Source of the DNA: Prionace glauca
Lineage: Eukaryota; Chordata; Chondrichthyes; Carcharhiniformes; Carcharhinidae
NCBI GenBank assembly: GCA_037974335.1
Contig: CM075760.1
Location: 43,776,103 to 43,840,102, forward strand
DNA: 64,000 nucleotides
Direction of reading: 5' to 3'
Positions 32,530 through 44,524 of the stretch are shown here, one piece after another. The notes below the pieces were generated by a model. That model searched no databases, was not told where the DNA came from, and saw nothing but the letters and a program-made list of their open reading frames with translations. The position numbers and the translations under genes are program-made. Positions within the stretch are counted from its first letter, which is position 1. Each line of letters starts with the position of its first letter.

Positions 32530-32720
32530 AGACCAAACAATCTACAATCTGATTCACCTGAAGGAAATCTGCCCTCCTTATCCGATCTAGATTACATGTA
32601 ATTCCAGAGCCACAACCATGTGGTTGACTCTCAGCTGCCCTCCGGCAAGTAGGAATGGACAGTAAATGTTGGCCAACTAGCACTACCCATGACCCACAGT
32701 GAATAAAACAAAACGTGCCT
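32530..32720 (+). repeat. Dispersed non-coding repeat
   Basis: 'agagccacaaccatgtggttg', 'ctcagctgccctccggcaag' and 'tggacagtaaatgttggcc' (each seen within 32605-32685) match the complement of 23836-24115. Confidence 0.5.
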
Positions 32721-32729
32721 TTCGAAACT

Positions 32730-34190
32730 CTGCAACTACGCGGCTGTTTAGAAGTTTGAGATCTGTTTGAAGTCACTTTTTATAATTTTTTATAGAGTTG
32801 TATGGAAAAATATGTTCTCATATTAATATTTTTATAAGATGATATTAATAATATGTAATAATGTAAAAAAATGAGCATGTAAATACAACTGAAGCGACAG
32901 ATGAAATACGAGACGTGGAATAAACTACACACTGAAAAACAGGGCTTATGCAGATTGCACAAAGGCTTCATCACACAGACCAAAATTTTGCATGGCCCTA
33001 ACATGCGCATTGCATGTAACTGGCATTTAACTTTCTCCAATGAATGTACCGTCCTGAACGGAATGCATTTTTGCAAGGCGACCTGCGTTAGTCCAAAATA
33101 AATTTCAACACGCTCAGTGGTGCCTGTCTCCCGGGATATACATACATTGCACTGAATCAGTAAGTACCAGATGCAACCCTCCTGAATAGGACATTTTCTG
33201 CACCAACATGAGCATGCGTGGACTGTTCTTTTTTAAGCAGACTGAAATGGACCATCTCCAGATTGTGTGAGACTCTACTTGAATGGATCACTCTTTGAAT
33301 GTAACTGAATCGAAGATAAGGGTAATGAAGGGGGCCTGTCCCCATCAGAGAGAGAACAGTTGTGGTAAAGTTTGTTCAGGGTGTCAGGGAGGGAGTGAAC
33401 AAAGTTGCATGTGAGGCTTGAACACACAGGGTGAGTAATTATTAGGAACAAGATCTTGGCCATCTGTTCCTTTCAGAGGTGGGTAACTGATCAGTTATAT
33501 TTTGCATTGGGTGATATTTCCGTTGCAATGTTGTACTCGGTGCCAATATCGCTATCAAATTTGCTATCCATTCATAATTTCCCTCGATTGTTAAGGTTAC
33601 TGGGGCATTCTATAGGAGATGTAAGAACCAACCACAATAGTTTGGGTCCGGAGTGACAAGTAGACCAGACTAGCTCAGGGTAGAATATTTCCTTCACTAA
33701 AGCAAGATGCTCAGTGCACCATGTAGGTTCTTGCGACAATAGATGATAATTTTATGGCCAGGCATACCTGAATGCAGCTTTTACCTCAAAATATCATTAA
33801 TTGAATTAAAATTTCACCACTTTCTATGGCGGAAATAAAATAAATCTATCTCGGGGTATAGCCTCAGAATTAGTTTTTCATCAGTATAACCCCTTCAGCA
33901 CCGCATCGCCTCAGATCCTAAGGTTTCAGGCACGAGGATCCGGCAGGGATCATTCACATTTTCCTGACTCAATCGTCCACTTTAATTTTCATTATACGTT
34001 TGGAGAAGTCAATGCGATTCTACAATGGACTTTGAAAATTTCAAATCGAACCAGGTCCACTACTTCCATGAAACCGATCTTCCCTCCCATCTGAGCATAA
34101 AATACAAGTCTGACGGTAGCTGCAATAAATCCCTGGTTAAATTTAGTCCAATAAATTAAAAAACAAATCCAAACCAATTAATGATGTCCC
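32730..34190. other. No recognisable feature
   Basis: AT-rich upstream region of receptor 3. Short frames here have no family motif. Confidence 0.45.
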
Positions 34191-34196
34191 TGGAGG

Positions 34197-34214
34197 CTGA
34201 CATCACATATAAGT
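34197..34214 (+). promoter_or_regulatory. Core promoter of receptor 3
   Basis: CTGACATC is followed by ACATATAAGT; the TATA core is 57 nt before the ATG. The same order and spacing occurs at receptor 4. TGACATC resembles a CRE/AP-1 half site. Confidence 0.55.
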
Positions 34215-34264
34215 CTGACATCTAGTGACTGTAATAAACAGCGCGTTGCGAGATTCTGTTAGAA

Positions 34265-37200
34265 ATGCATGGAGTACCGCAAGGATTGCTATTTTCCATT
34301 TACTATCCAGTCCTTGCCGCTATCGGCGTTCCAGGTTAAGTATTTCAGCCCGGCGATATTTTGGGGGATGTATTGATTAGCCTGGGTCACTGTTCTTCTA
34401 TATGATGTATCCCTTTCATTATATTTTCCTATCTTCCTCTACCTTTTTCTTCAAGATGAATGTCTGGTTGTGTTTCGTCATTGAACTGCTATTTTGTGTG
34501 AGTTTTCAGACTGTTTGCATGGTGTAGTTGTAGTTAAATTGTGTTAGATACATTGCAAACATGTTTGAACTGTAACCGTGTTATCACATTGTGAGTGTTT
34601 TTTTTTCTGTGTCTTAGCAGTATTGTGAGTGAATTACTATTAGGATGACAGACAGTGTATGCTGCTAGCCTACTTATGTATTCACTCTGCTAGCACAATT
34701 ACCTTGGCTAGAATAATACGTTGTCATCGAGGTACATGCTGTTCTGTTAATGTCAATGTTACTATCAAGTAATAACCACATTATCGCTCCCGTTTACATG
34801 AAATGTCGATATGTTACTCACATCCAAGCTCTAGGGCAATAACCAAACTATGGTTTCAGTGTGAAAGTAGATCCGTCGTGATTTGAAAATATTCTGTTGA
34901 CAAATAGTCGCATGGTGAAAACGGGATAACTTTCACTTATTGTATTGTTAAAGCTGCCCTGTGTGAATTATCGAAAGCTTACCCTTGTCATGTCATACTG
35001 TTTTCACAACATGAAAGTGCGTTATATAGTTACGGTGACAAATAATTGATTGTGTACTGATTATTGAACCATTAAATCATGCCAAAAGAATATCGTGAAT
35101 TTATTTATAGAAATGATGTTGCTGCATTTGTAGGCTACTGTAGAATATTGCAATGCTTTATTGGTTCTTAATGAAAACATTTATTGTCACTGCAGAGGTA
35201 AATGATCGTTCTGTTAATCGTAATCTGTGTCGCCATACTGTAAATTCTCCAGCCACGGTAAATGCCTATCAGTTTACTTCCTGTCAACGTCCTTTCAGAA
35301 CACGAGACGTTTCAATGAGATCAAACCTAATTCATCTAAACTTCGGAAAATATTGACAAAATGTAGTCAGCCGCTCATCACAGACGATACTCTGATAAAA
35401 GGAACAGGCAGAGTGACCTTTACTGTGCTCTCACAAGTTTAAGCATTTCTCTCTTTAAATTGGGGACATAATGGAAAAATGCAGTTATCGTCACGCCAAA
35501 TTCTGTGCAACTTTCCAAAGATGTCTTTAGTCCATGTGCTACACAAACCTTACAAGGATGATCAATTTTAAATGGCTGTATTGCTGATTTATTAAACGCT
35601 CTCAATCCTTAGACTTCTACATTTTTTACACATTTGAAGCGTCTTCTGGTTACATAATGTATTCCTTTGTTTAAATAGCAAGATTCAGGCGAATATGTCT
35701 CGCTGAGCTTTTGTATTTTCAATAACATTCATTCTTGTTGAATTATTTGATTGTTTCTTGATAGTTTCTATCTGTTATTCCACTACGCTTTAATCTAATT
35801 AGCCAACACAAGTTAGCCAGTTTTACCCTGATAACAACGTTATTGGTTTCATTTAGTTTGATTTATTTTCCGAGTAGTTTAATAGCATGGCTGTTGCTGG
35901 AGAAACATTTGCTATGTTGCTATGAATCAGTGCTGCAACATAATACAATATCAGACGCCTGCATCTTTATGTTTCTACAACATAAAAATATACAAACGTA
36001 ACTTAGAAAGTAAAAGCAGGTGTAGGCCAATTTGCCATTCATCTTAATTGTCGCTGATCATCAGAATCGACATTGTGATCCCACTTTCTTGCCCTATCCC
36101 TAGATCTCTTTAGCCCCAAGAGCTACAGATTTTTTTTTTTGCAGAGCTCACACGATGTTTTGACCTTAACTGATTATTGTTGTAGTGAATTCAAGACATT
36201 CACCATTCCTCTGGTGAAGAAATTTCTCCTCACCTCAGTCCTTAACCTTACACTAAGACCCCTAGTTCTGGACTCTCTCACCATGGAGAACATTCGATCT
36301 GAATGAAATTCTGATTGAAATTTGTAAGTGTCCATGAGAACCCATTCCTCTCGTCTGAACTTCAATGAAGTCAATCTCTCGTCATGTGACAAACCTGCCA
36401 TCCCAGAAATCAGCCTGGTGAAACTTCTCTTAATGATGATGAATGGGATGGATAGGATAGAGGTGGAGAGACTCTTCCCGCTCAAAAAAGGCAGTAGGAC
36501 TAGGGGGCACAGCCTCAAGATAAAGGGGAGGCGGTTTAGAACAGAGTTGAGGAGGAACATCTTCACTCAAAGGGTGGTGAATCTCTGGAATTCTCTGTCC
36601 GTTGAAGTGGTGGAGGCTGCCTCGCTAAATATTTTTAAGAAGCGGGTTGATGGGTTTTTGATAAGAGAGGGGATTAAGGGTTATGGGGAGAGGGCGGGAA
36701 GGTGGAACTGAGCCACGACAGATCAGCCATGATCTTATTGAATGGCGGGGCAGGCTCGAAGGGCTAGATGGCCTACTCCTGCTTCTATTTCTTATGTTCT
36801 TACGTTCTTATACTTCGGCTGATAAGGACATCAAAACTGCACATAATATTCTAGCTGTTGCCTCACCATCGCCATGTAAAATTTCAAGAAAACATCCCAA
36901 ACCTTATAGTGAAATCCTCTCACAATGAAGGCCATCATACCATTTGTTCTCTTTATTGACTGCTAATACGCTTTGTTCATGGCTCTGACGAAGGATCATT
37001 TGGACTGGAAACGTTAACTCTATTCTCTCCCCACAGTCCTGTTTTCATTTCAGATTCCAGCAGCTGTACTATTTTCCTTCTTTTGCTTTCAGCGTTTCTT
37101 TTAGTCTTTCTAAATCACTATGTCTTTGTTTGTTACAGCTAACTTCGTGGTGATTGTGATCTTGTCAAGAGGAAGATGTGGTCTCTCCAGATGCATCACT

Positions 37201-38049
37201 TGCTATCTTGTTTCTATGGCGGCGACTGATCTACTCCTCCTTGTCAGCTTTGTGATATTGAACCGGATTGCTGGTATCTATTTCCCGTTCACTTTTCTGT
37301 CCATCACGCCAGTGTGCAGTTTTCGTTGTGTGCTAAATTACGCTGCAATAGACAGTTCTGCCTGGTTAACGGTGGTTTTCACCTTTGATCGATTTGTAGC
37401 CATTTGTTGCCAGAAGCTGAAGATCAAATACTGCACTGTGAAGACAGCTGCACGGGTCATAGCAATCGTGTCCATACTGAGTTGTTTCAAAAATTCTTTC
37501 TTATATTTTATATATGAACCTTTGGGCGTAATTAACAATGTGCCCTGGTTCTGCGGCATAAAACCAACATTTTATACCGCAGTTGAATGGGTTGCATTTG
37601 ATTGGATTCATTGTATTTTAACCCCTTGTCTCCCATTCATTCTAATTTTACTGCTCAATGCTCTGACTGTCAGACACATTATAGCGGCCAGCAGAGCTCG
37701 TAGGAGACTGCGGACCAGGAATAATGGAGAGAAACAGAGTGACCCAGAGCTGGAAAACAGGCAAAAATCTATTGTTTTACTCTTTGCCATTTCAGGTAGT
37801 TTCATCTTCTTATATTTAATATTCTTTATAACCATATTTTATGTCCGAATAGCGAAAGTGACTTATTTCTCGGGTTCAAATGTCAGTCAGTCTACATTTG
37901 CTCTGGAGGAATACGGATATATGCTCCAGCTTTTGACTTGCTGCATCAACCCTTTCATTTACGCAGGACCCCAGAGCAAATTCAGGGAGGAGTTAAAGAA
38001 CGGAGTGAAATATCCACTGTTTTTAATAATTAAATTATATAAGAGATGA
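34265..38049 (+). CDS. GPR139-like G protein-coupled receptor 3 (type II, intact)
   Basis: Two exons: 34265-34334 (70 nt) and 37139-38049 (911 nt), phase-1 intron (G|GTTAAG donor, TTACAG acceptor), 326 aa. The ATG is chosen because an in-frame TAA lies 30 nt upstream and the MHG(V/I)P start is shared with receptor 4. The extracellular N-terminus is only about 8 residues; exon 1 then enters TM1 ('IYYPVLAAIGVP'). Marks: TM3 Cys about 83, 'DSSAWLTVVFTFDRF' with DRF about 107-109, ECL2 'NVPWFC', basic third loop ('ASRARRRLRTRN'), TM6 'SGSFIFLYLIFFITI' with Tyr in place of the usual CWxP Trp, TM7 'CCINPFIYAGPQ' with intact NPxxY. An AATAAA follows the stop by 4 nt. The 2.8-kb intron holds a CR1 insertion. 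Expected at the plasma membrane; ligand and G protein unknown. Confidence 0.84.
34335..36000. other. Intron of receptor 3, unique part
   Basis: AT-rich, no supported repeat or exon. The remaining intron (36003-37138) is LINE sequence. Confidence 0.45.
36003..36429 (-). repeat. Old CR1-like LINE, first piece
   Basis: Complement of LINE 3' end ('aagtaaaagcaggtgtaggcc') up to 'cccagaaatcagcctggtga'. Same subfamily as 20415-21535. Interrupted by the next feature and resumed at 36811-37050. Confidence 0.68.
36430..36810 (+). repeat. CR1-like LINE 3' fragment (TTCTTATG tail)
   Basis: Codes 'MNGMDRIEVERLFPLKKGSR' to 'RRNIFTQRVVNLWNSLSVEV', then the 3' UTR 'gatcttattgaatggcgggg' and tail TTCTTATGTTCTTACGTTCTTA. 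Inserted in the opposite orientation inside the older LINE. Confidence 0.85.
36811..37050 (-). repeat. Old CR1-like LINE, second piece
   Basis: 'gataaggacatcaaaactgc' to 'aaggccatcataccatttgt' continues the 36003-36429 copy, ending with 'ctctgacgaaggatcatttg', which is shared with 38390-38420. Confidence 0.65.
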
Positions 38050-38053
38050 AAAG

Positions 38054-38059
38054 AATAAA
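38054..38059 (+). promoter_or_regulatory. Poly(A) signal of receptor 3
   Basis: AATAAA 4 nt after the TGA stop, implying a very short 3' UTR. Confidence 0.5.
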
Positions 38060-38103
38060 ATTAAACATGATTTTAACATTCTAATCCACTTGATCTGATT
38101 TGT

Positions 38104-38460
38104 GTCTCGTCTCAACTGCAATGAATTCAATGAAGTCAATCCTAACTGATTTAATCTCTCGTCATGTAACGAGCCTGCCATCCCAGGAATCAGCCTGGTG
38201 AAACTCCTCTTCTATAACAAGGATATCCTTCGTCTGACAAGGACACCAGAACAGCACATAATATTCCAGCTGCTGCCTCACCATCGCCATTTAAAATTTC
38301 AGGAAAACACCAGAATCCCTATAGTGAAATCCTCTCGCAATGAAGGCCATCATACCATGAGTTCTCTTTACTGCCTACTGATTCTCTTTGTTCTTAGCTC
38401 TGATGAAGGGTCATCTGAACTCGAAACGTTGGCTCTATTCTCTCGCCGCAATTCCCATGT
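38104..38460 (-). repeat. Old CR1-like LINE fragment, uninterrupted sister of 36003-37050
   Basis: Same wording as the intronic copy ('cccaggaatcagcctggtga', 'aaggccatcataccatgagt', 'ctgatgaagggtcatctgaa') but without the insertion, so it shows the pre-insertion arrangement. Confidence 0.65.
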
Positions 38461-38739
38461 ACATGTCCGTTCACTCTGTAATCATGACCAACTCTGTGAG
38501 TTTATGAATTTTAACAAGGCCGTGCCCATTCTATGTCTTTTCCATTCTCAGTTATTTTCAAGCTCGGTTGTTCGTGATGACTTTGGTCTGGTGCATTCCT
38601 ATCAGTCTCGGTTTGCCTGAACATTTTTCATTCATGTGAGGAGCTTAGAGCCTGGTCTCTGATCAGACAGTGGATGACACATTTAAATATTTATTAATTC
38701 CACTTGGAAACTTCCTAGTAAGAATTTGAACATTAGGTG

Positions 38740-38915
38740 CATTCAAAGAACAAAAACAGCCCGGGAAACAGGCCCTCCGGCCCAACGAACCCGCACTGCC
38801 ATTATAACATTAACAGTCCCCCCCTCCACCCATGACTCTTATCTATGCTTATGGCATTCCACATTGAGGGGAAAATAATTTAGGGACAACTTATTACCTC
38901 CAATCAGCACATGTG
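38740..38915 (-). repeat. SINE fragment with CAAAGAAC tail
   Basis: 'attcaaagaacaaaaacagc' and 'gggaaacaggccctccggccc' (split at 38760-38785) are the complement of the SINE 3' end also seen at 40590 and 59090. Confidence 0.68.
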
Positions 38916-40260
38916 CGTAATCATGTTGATTCTCGGAAGAATTCTCTTTGTGAAGATGCAGAAAAATTAACAGAACTTTACCAAAAATAAAAATTATACC
39001 AGGGTAATACTATATTCCCCATCAACTGTACATGGCAGCACTTTGTCTTATCGCATCCTCAGAGTATCATTAGACTTCTGTCCGATAACCAATCATTCAG
39101 AAACAGGCTGATAAATTTGGCGAGAGACACTCCAGTGGCGGAGAATGTTGGAACCGTTGGGCCAAAGTCAATGGCGCCCCCCCCCCGCCCCCACCCGCCG
39201 CCACCTCGCCACCTCTGCCCCGCCCCCAAGCTAAGTTGTACCTATCACATTTCATATGTTCAATTAAACACAAACTGTTCCCCAAAAGTCTGCGGTTTAA
39301 GGATAATTGTTGTAGGTAAAATAGTACCTCAGACTGTTAGTGAGTCAAAATACAGTTTTTTTTGTTTCAAAACTCTGGCGTACATTACAGAATTTTGGGA
39401 GAAGTAAGGACTACCAGACTTCTCATCGAGCACAAACACAAGTGGGCATTTATACATCATGAGTCTTCGTGTCAATCACCATTCAAAGTTCCAATTCTGG
39501 CCAGACCTTTGGATCTTCCTTCCTGGGTCGTGATGTAGCCCCAGAGTTAATCAGGACTTTCAGTCCAGCCGGCAGCCGCAGTCATGACACACGGTCACGG
39601 TTCAAAACCTTTCTGCAGCAGGACTGGCATCCCTGTCTTTGAAGTTATTTGTGCGATCGTGGCTGTCCCAGCAGGACTCTTCCTGTTAAAAGCCGGTATC
39701 GCGATCTGCCATCAGCAGCTGTCAAAAGTCATTATCATAAACTACCATCTTTGTAACGATGTCCAATTAACACAAATAGGTAGGAGTTGCAAAGTCTACA
39801 AAATAACAACCACATGAAACTATCTGCCTTTATACAAATGAAAGTTAAACCTTGTCATGCCACCAGCAGTATAAGCTTGAGACGATCAGTGGTAATGAAG
39901 GGTTATGTTTGTGACATATTCTAGGTACAAAACTCATTAGTCCTTTCCATTCAGGTACAAACCTTTTCCCTACTTCAATAATGATTAATGAGTTACTTAG
40001 ACAGGCACATGAGTGTGTTGGAGATGGGAGGATATAGGAGATTGTTTTAAATAAGGTTCATTAGCATTGGGACGTCCCTGGTAATGTATAAGGATGTGGT
40101 GTGATAATCATGTTTTTCTCTTTTCATTCACAGGTTTTAAGTCGGTCCGCCTTGTTGTCCAACGAGGGGCATACACGCGATGGGTCGTACTTGGGCTGCT
40201 CTTGAATGTTCGAGATTAGCCTGGTGCTCATGTCGTTCGTGTGTGCTTAAACTGAACCAG
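38916..40260. other. Mostly unassigned; C-rich run
   Basis: C-rich run at 39176-39230. The 77-codon frame at 39584-39817 ends in a hydrophobic stretch ('VICAIVAVPAGLFLLKAG') but lacks a splice donor and family motif, so it is not called as a gene. Confidence 0.4.
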
Positions 40261-40264
40261 ATGC

Positions 40265-40588
40265 TGGGCAAGACGACAGCTCAGTGACTATCACTGTTTG
40301 CTGTGCAGACACATGGATTTGGGCCAGTGTCTGTGGGAGTTTGCACATTCTCCCCGTGTTTGTGTGGGTTTTCTCCGGGTGCTCCGGTTTCCTCCCACAC
40401 CCCAAAGATTAGGCTGATTGGAGGTAATAAATTGTCCCTAAATTAGTTTCCCTCAACGTGGATGGCCATAAACAATAGATAAGGGTGGAGGGGGGGGGGG
40501 GGGGGGGAATGGTAATGTTAAAGTGGCGGCGCGGGCTCGGTGGGCCGAAGGGCCTGTTTCCCGGGCTGTTTTTGTTCTTTGTTCTTTG
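40265..40588 (+). repeat. SINE with TTCTTTG tail
   Basis: Body 'gtttgcacattctccccgtg', 'ctccggtttcctcccacacc', then a G-run (about 40487-40507), 'ggtgggccgaagggcctgtt' and tail TTGTTCTTTGTTCTTTG. Confidence 0.75.
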
Positions 40589-40962
40589 AATGATCAGCAT
40601 CAATTTTGAAGAGTTCCTCTTTGTTGCCATATCGCGTTCCTAATGGATAGAGAGCTCAATTAAATATTGATTTCACGAGATTACTTTTGGATTTCCCACT
40701 TTGAGGTCATCCAACTCCCTTATTCGGGAAAACTTGCAGATTTTTACCTCAGCTAGTCCAATTATATTTTGTGAAATGGACTCTATACCATCGTTGCACC
40801 TTCCCTTCTGCCAGGAGAACATATGCGATTCGTATTATAATCCTCCAAATGTCAGTCAGATCTATCCTCTTAACCATGTGCTGTCTTTTCTTCTGTCTTC
40901 CATTAGCAGCTGCAATCTTCTGCAATATACAGACTGGAAACGTCAAATTCAGTTCCATTGCT

Positions 40963-41325
40963 GACAACAATCGTTTCTGATTGACAATATATCGTTACAA
41001 AAAATAGGGACATCTGACGTTGGGATGCAATTGACGGTCAACACTGGAATAATCACGCCACATTCTGAATTACTTAAGAACATAAGAACATAAGAAATAG
41101 GAGCAGGAGTAGGCCATCTGGCCCTTCGAACATGATCTTATTGAATGGCGGGGCAGGCTCGAAGGGCCAGATGGCCTACTCCTGCTCCTATTTCTTCTGT
41201 TCTTATGTTCTTAAGTAATTCAGAATGTGGCGTGATTATTCCAGTGTTGACCGTCAATTGCATCCCAACGTCAGATGTCCCTATTTTTTGTAACGATATA
41301 TTGTCAATCAGAAACGATTGTTGTC
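40963..41325. repeat. Near-perfect palindrome, arms 167 bp, spacer 29 bp
   Basis: Arms 40963-41129 and 41159-41325 are inverted copies with one visible difference (T/G within the AAGAACAT tail units). The right half contains an 83-bp LINE 3' end (41131-41213, plus strand) followed by unique sequence; the left arm repeats both in inverse order. The spacer 41130-41158 is the remaining LINE sequence present only once. Confidence 0.9.
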
Positions 41326-43035
41326 TCATTTTCCGGGAAAATACCTTTTCTGTTCTTCCTATGACTTCTTTCAAATTTATTGACTCCATGTAACATGATG
41401 CACCCTTCTGGACATTTAGTAGAATATGCCAGTGGTTTGTCTGATATCCAAGCGGTTTTTTTTCTATCTCTTCCGTTTTTATGCTTTCAATTTTGCAATC
41501 TATCACCTTGAGTAGGTTTTTTTGCTTTACCTACAATTGCTGAATCTTCCCCAAGAACGAGCTGCTGATCATTAATAGAGCATTTATTTTCTTCTCTATA
41601 AAGATAGGAATTTTCGAGACACGTGACAGGCAAATAATAACTCCTCCTGGATCGGCATGTATTTTTGATGTCAATTAAACCAGTTTTACTCGTCGAAGAG
41701 TGGTGTTAGCATACTTAGATATGCAACTCTTCATTACTGCACCATAAGGCATGACTTTTGTTATTGAATGCATTTAATTCGTTTCCATCGCCTCCGGAGT
41801 TACATGATTTGTCATTGTAGCCCTGGCAATCGACTATTCAAATTAACTATAGATATCCGTGCTATCTAATTGCATTTCCTGCTTTCGTTCTTTAACACTA
41901 TAGTTGCTGTTAGAAGCACAAGATCATGAACTGCACTGGACAGTTACATGACTGACTGTAAATGATCGTCTACTACACATTCACATATGATTTAATGCAC
42001 AAAGTGCTACTTTTGAACACAACATAACACATCTATGCGCAGTCGAAGTGACATGAGAAGCAGGAACATGTATTCAAGTCAGGGTAAAGAGGATTCCGAA
42101 GTAAAGGAGTAGCAAAATGAACAGGAAGTATTTTGAAACACCAAAGTCATTGATGGAGATTGTTCTCTAAGACGTTGATCAGATAAAAACACAAAAAGCA
42201 ACAGCAGAACTGCAGGAATACATATATGTGGCGTGTTTATTTGTTATGGGAACAAACCATATTCACATGATATGAAAATATAGAAGAAAAAATATCAAAT
42301 GAAACAACTTAAAGCACAAATGCAATACAGTAAAAAATGAAACTTGAAGTGATCAGAGATCTGAGCCAGGCGGGTTTCATCTGTGTATTTTATACTCATC
42401 GAGCCAAGCGACAGAAGAGGCAGTGCTGAATATATTTAATAAATCGGCATGAAAAAGTGCAGTGTGGAGAATATATTGTTTACACACGTTATGCCTCTAT
42501 GCAAAAATACAACATATGCAAGATGGCCAGTGGCTATTGATCTGTTTATCATTCTCGAGGGAGAAACTAGAGAAAGTCATTCATCAATGAAAAAATGTGG
42601 CAAGATAGAAAACACAGATATGGTGTTTTAATAAGCAACGCGAATTGAAATGGGAAACATTTTTGAGCGAATTCATTGATATTTTGTGACCGTTGCATGC
42701 ATTAAAGTAAATGGTAATATAGATGCATTTTATCAACATTTGTAAAAGGCCTTCAAATATCACATAATACATCGACTTACACTTTCAGAAAATAGGATCA
42801 CAGGGAGCATTCAGGAGCACAGATATCTGGTCTGCTGCAAAGTAGAAAGTCAATACCATGAGCAAACCGAATAATTTGGGAAGGGGGTCCAACATGGATT
42901 TCTAATGGGGAAACGGCGCCTTGTAATTTTACATTTCGAAAGTGATAACAGTCCACAGACTCAACTTGCCCTATTGAAAGAGACATTGCAGACACCACTT
43001 AATGCAAGATAATCATTGTTGAAAAAGATATGTGC
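41326..43035. other. No recognisable feature
   Basis: AT-rich, no supported gene or repeat. Confidence 0.45.
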
Positions 43036-43039
43036 CGAA

Positions 43040-43165
43040 ATGTATATTATTTCATGTGATGTGGGTTTCGCTGAGCGGGGCAGAATTTATTGTCTATCCC
43101 TAATTGCCATTTTTGAATGTGACAGTGAGCTGTTTTCTTGAACGTTTGCAGACCATGACTTATAG

Positions 43166-43198
<33 letters not shown>

Positions 43199-43200
43199 TG
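43040..43200 (+). repeat. Dispersed repeat and (CA)n
   Basis: 43040-43140 matches 3425-3520 ('atgtgatgtgggtttc', 'tccctaattgcca'); 43169-43196 is (CA)n. Confidence 0.6.
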
Positions 43201-44180
43201 TGAAGAAATAAATTACAGGATGTTCACTCAGCAACAATAGATTAAGAGATACATTGTTCTGATATAAGATGCTGTGTGATGTGGACAGTAACCTGCAGGC
43301 GATGGAGGTCCCATACATCTGCTACTCTTGTCCTTCGAAAATACAGAAGACACAAAGTTGAATGGTGCTGTCCATGGGGACTTTTTCAGATGGCTGCAGT
43401 GAAAATTGCAGATGCTGCACACTGCAGCCACTGTGAGTCTAATGTGGAGGCAATGAATGCTGGTGTATATGGATGGATTACTTTTCGTGTTGGTGTCAAA
43501 AACTTTGTTGTTGGAAATACACTCGTCATCGGATTGTGGTTGTTCAGTTAACAGAGGAGAGTTACCAATCATTCAATACCGTTGTGCCATGATTGATTCG
43601 CTGTGCAAACCCAGTGTGCTCCCGTCCTTTCAAACACAAGGTGCCCCTTACGAATTGAGCGATTTCAAAAGTAATAGCTCATCTATCACTGTCTTTTCAT
43701 GTTATGAAGCCCCTCAGCTTTTTTCTTCCTTGTCTGCACAGTGTATTACGTTATTGGCTGTGTCGACAGCAATCTTAGCTATTGTGCATTTACTTCAAGT
43801 TCAGACAAACCAGACTCACCACTTATCGTCGCAGGAGAGTGGTCAGCATACTATCCCTCGCTGGTTTTCCAAAGCACCAAGTATGCTTTACATCCTCTTG
43901 TTGATTTGTTCATAGTGGAAACAGGAAGATTGCAGGATTAACATGTTCCAAAAGAATAGAGTGAACCCTGTAGATGGAAGAATATACCACACTGCAATCC
44001 GAGTAAAAGGGAGGCATGTGGTAGACATCAGGAGCACAAAACAATGAAAGGCATGAAGGCATCTAGAATGTGCCAGCCCAAACTTAAATGAAGCGAGCAA
44101 AGGAGACATGAAATGCTCCTGATAGGTAAAAAAAAGAAAGTCCTGAGGATTTTTAAACTTTTTTAAAATTTGTACATTAA
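43201..44180. other. No recognisable feature
   Basis: The 152-codon frame at 43457-43915 has no recognisable domain and no supporting splice or promoter context. Confidence 0.4.
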
Positions 44181-44183
44181 TAG

Positions 44184-44520
44184 TTGACGGAGATGTACAA
44201 AATCATGAGGGGCCCGAGAAGAGTACAAAATAGATGCTGGTCCCACATAAAACTATCAAGAACGAAAGAGAAGACTAAAATGATTTGCAAAGGAAGGAAA
44301 TATTTTTCACACACATTAATGTTTTTTGGTCTGGACTACATGGCTGAAAATGTGGGGAAGACAGGTTCAATCGAAGCCTTCAAGATGCCATTGCATGATT
44401 ATTTGAAACAGTGTACAGTGGTGCGGGGAAAAGGCATGAGAAGGCCAATACCTTATGAACTGGTTTGGAGAGCCGGTGCGAACACAATGAGCTTAACACT
44501 CGCCTTCTCTCGTAACAAAG
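44184..44520 (+). repeat. LINE 3'-end relic
   Basis: 'gagatgtacaaaatcatgag', 'aggttcaatcgaagccttca' and 'tggagagccggtgcgaacac' follow the C-terminal and 3' UTR order of CR1-like elements; the 116-codon frame over it is residual. Confidence 0.6.
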
Positions 44521-44524
44521 CGCT

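Noticed and set aside
39584-39817. A 77-codon frame ending in a possible membrane helix, considered as another receptor exon 1
   Set aside because: It lacks the YYPxLAxxGV motif and a GT donor at the needed phase.
43457-43915. A 152-codon frame with hydrophobic stretches
   Set aside because: No receptor motif, splice context or similarity to any other locus in the window.
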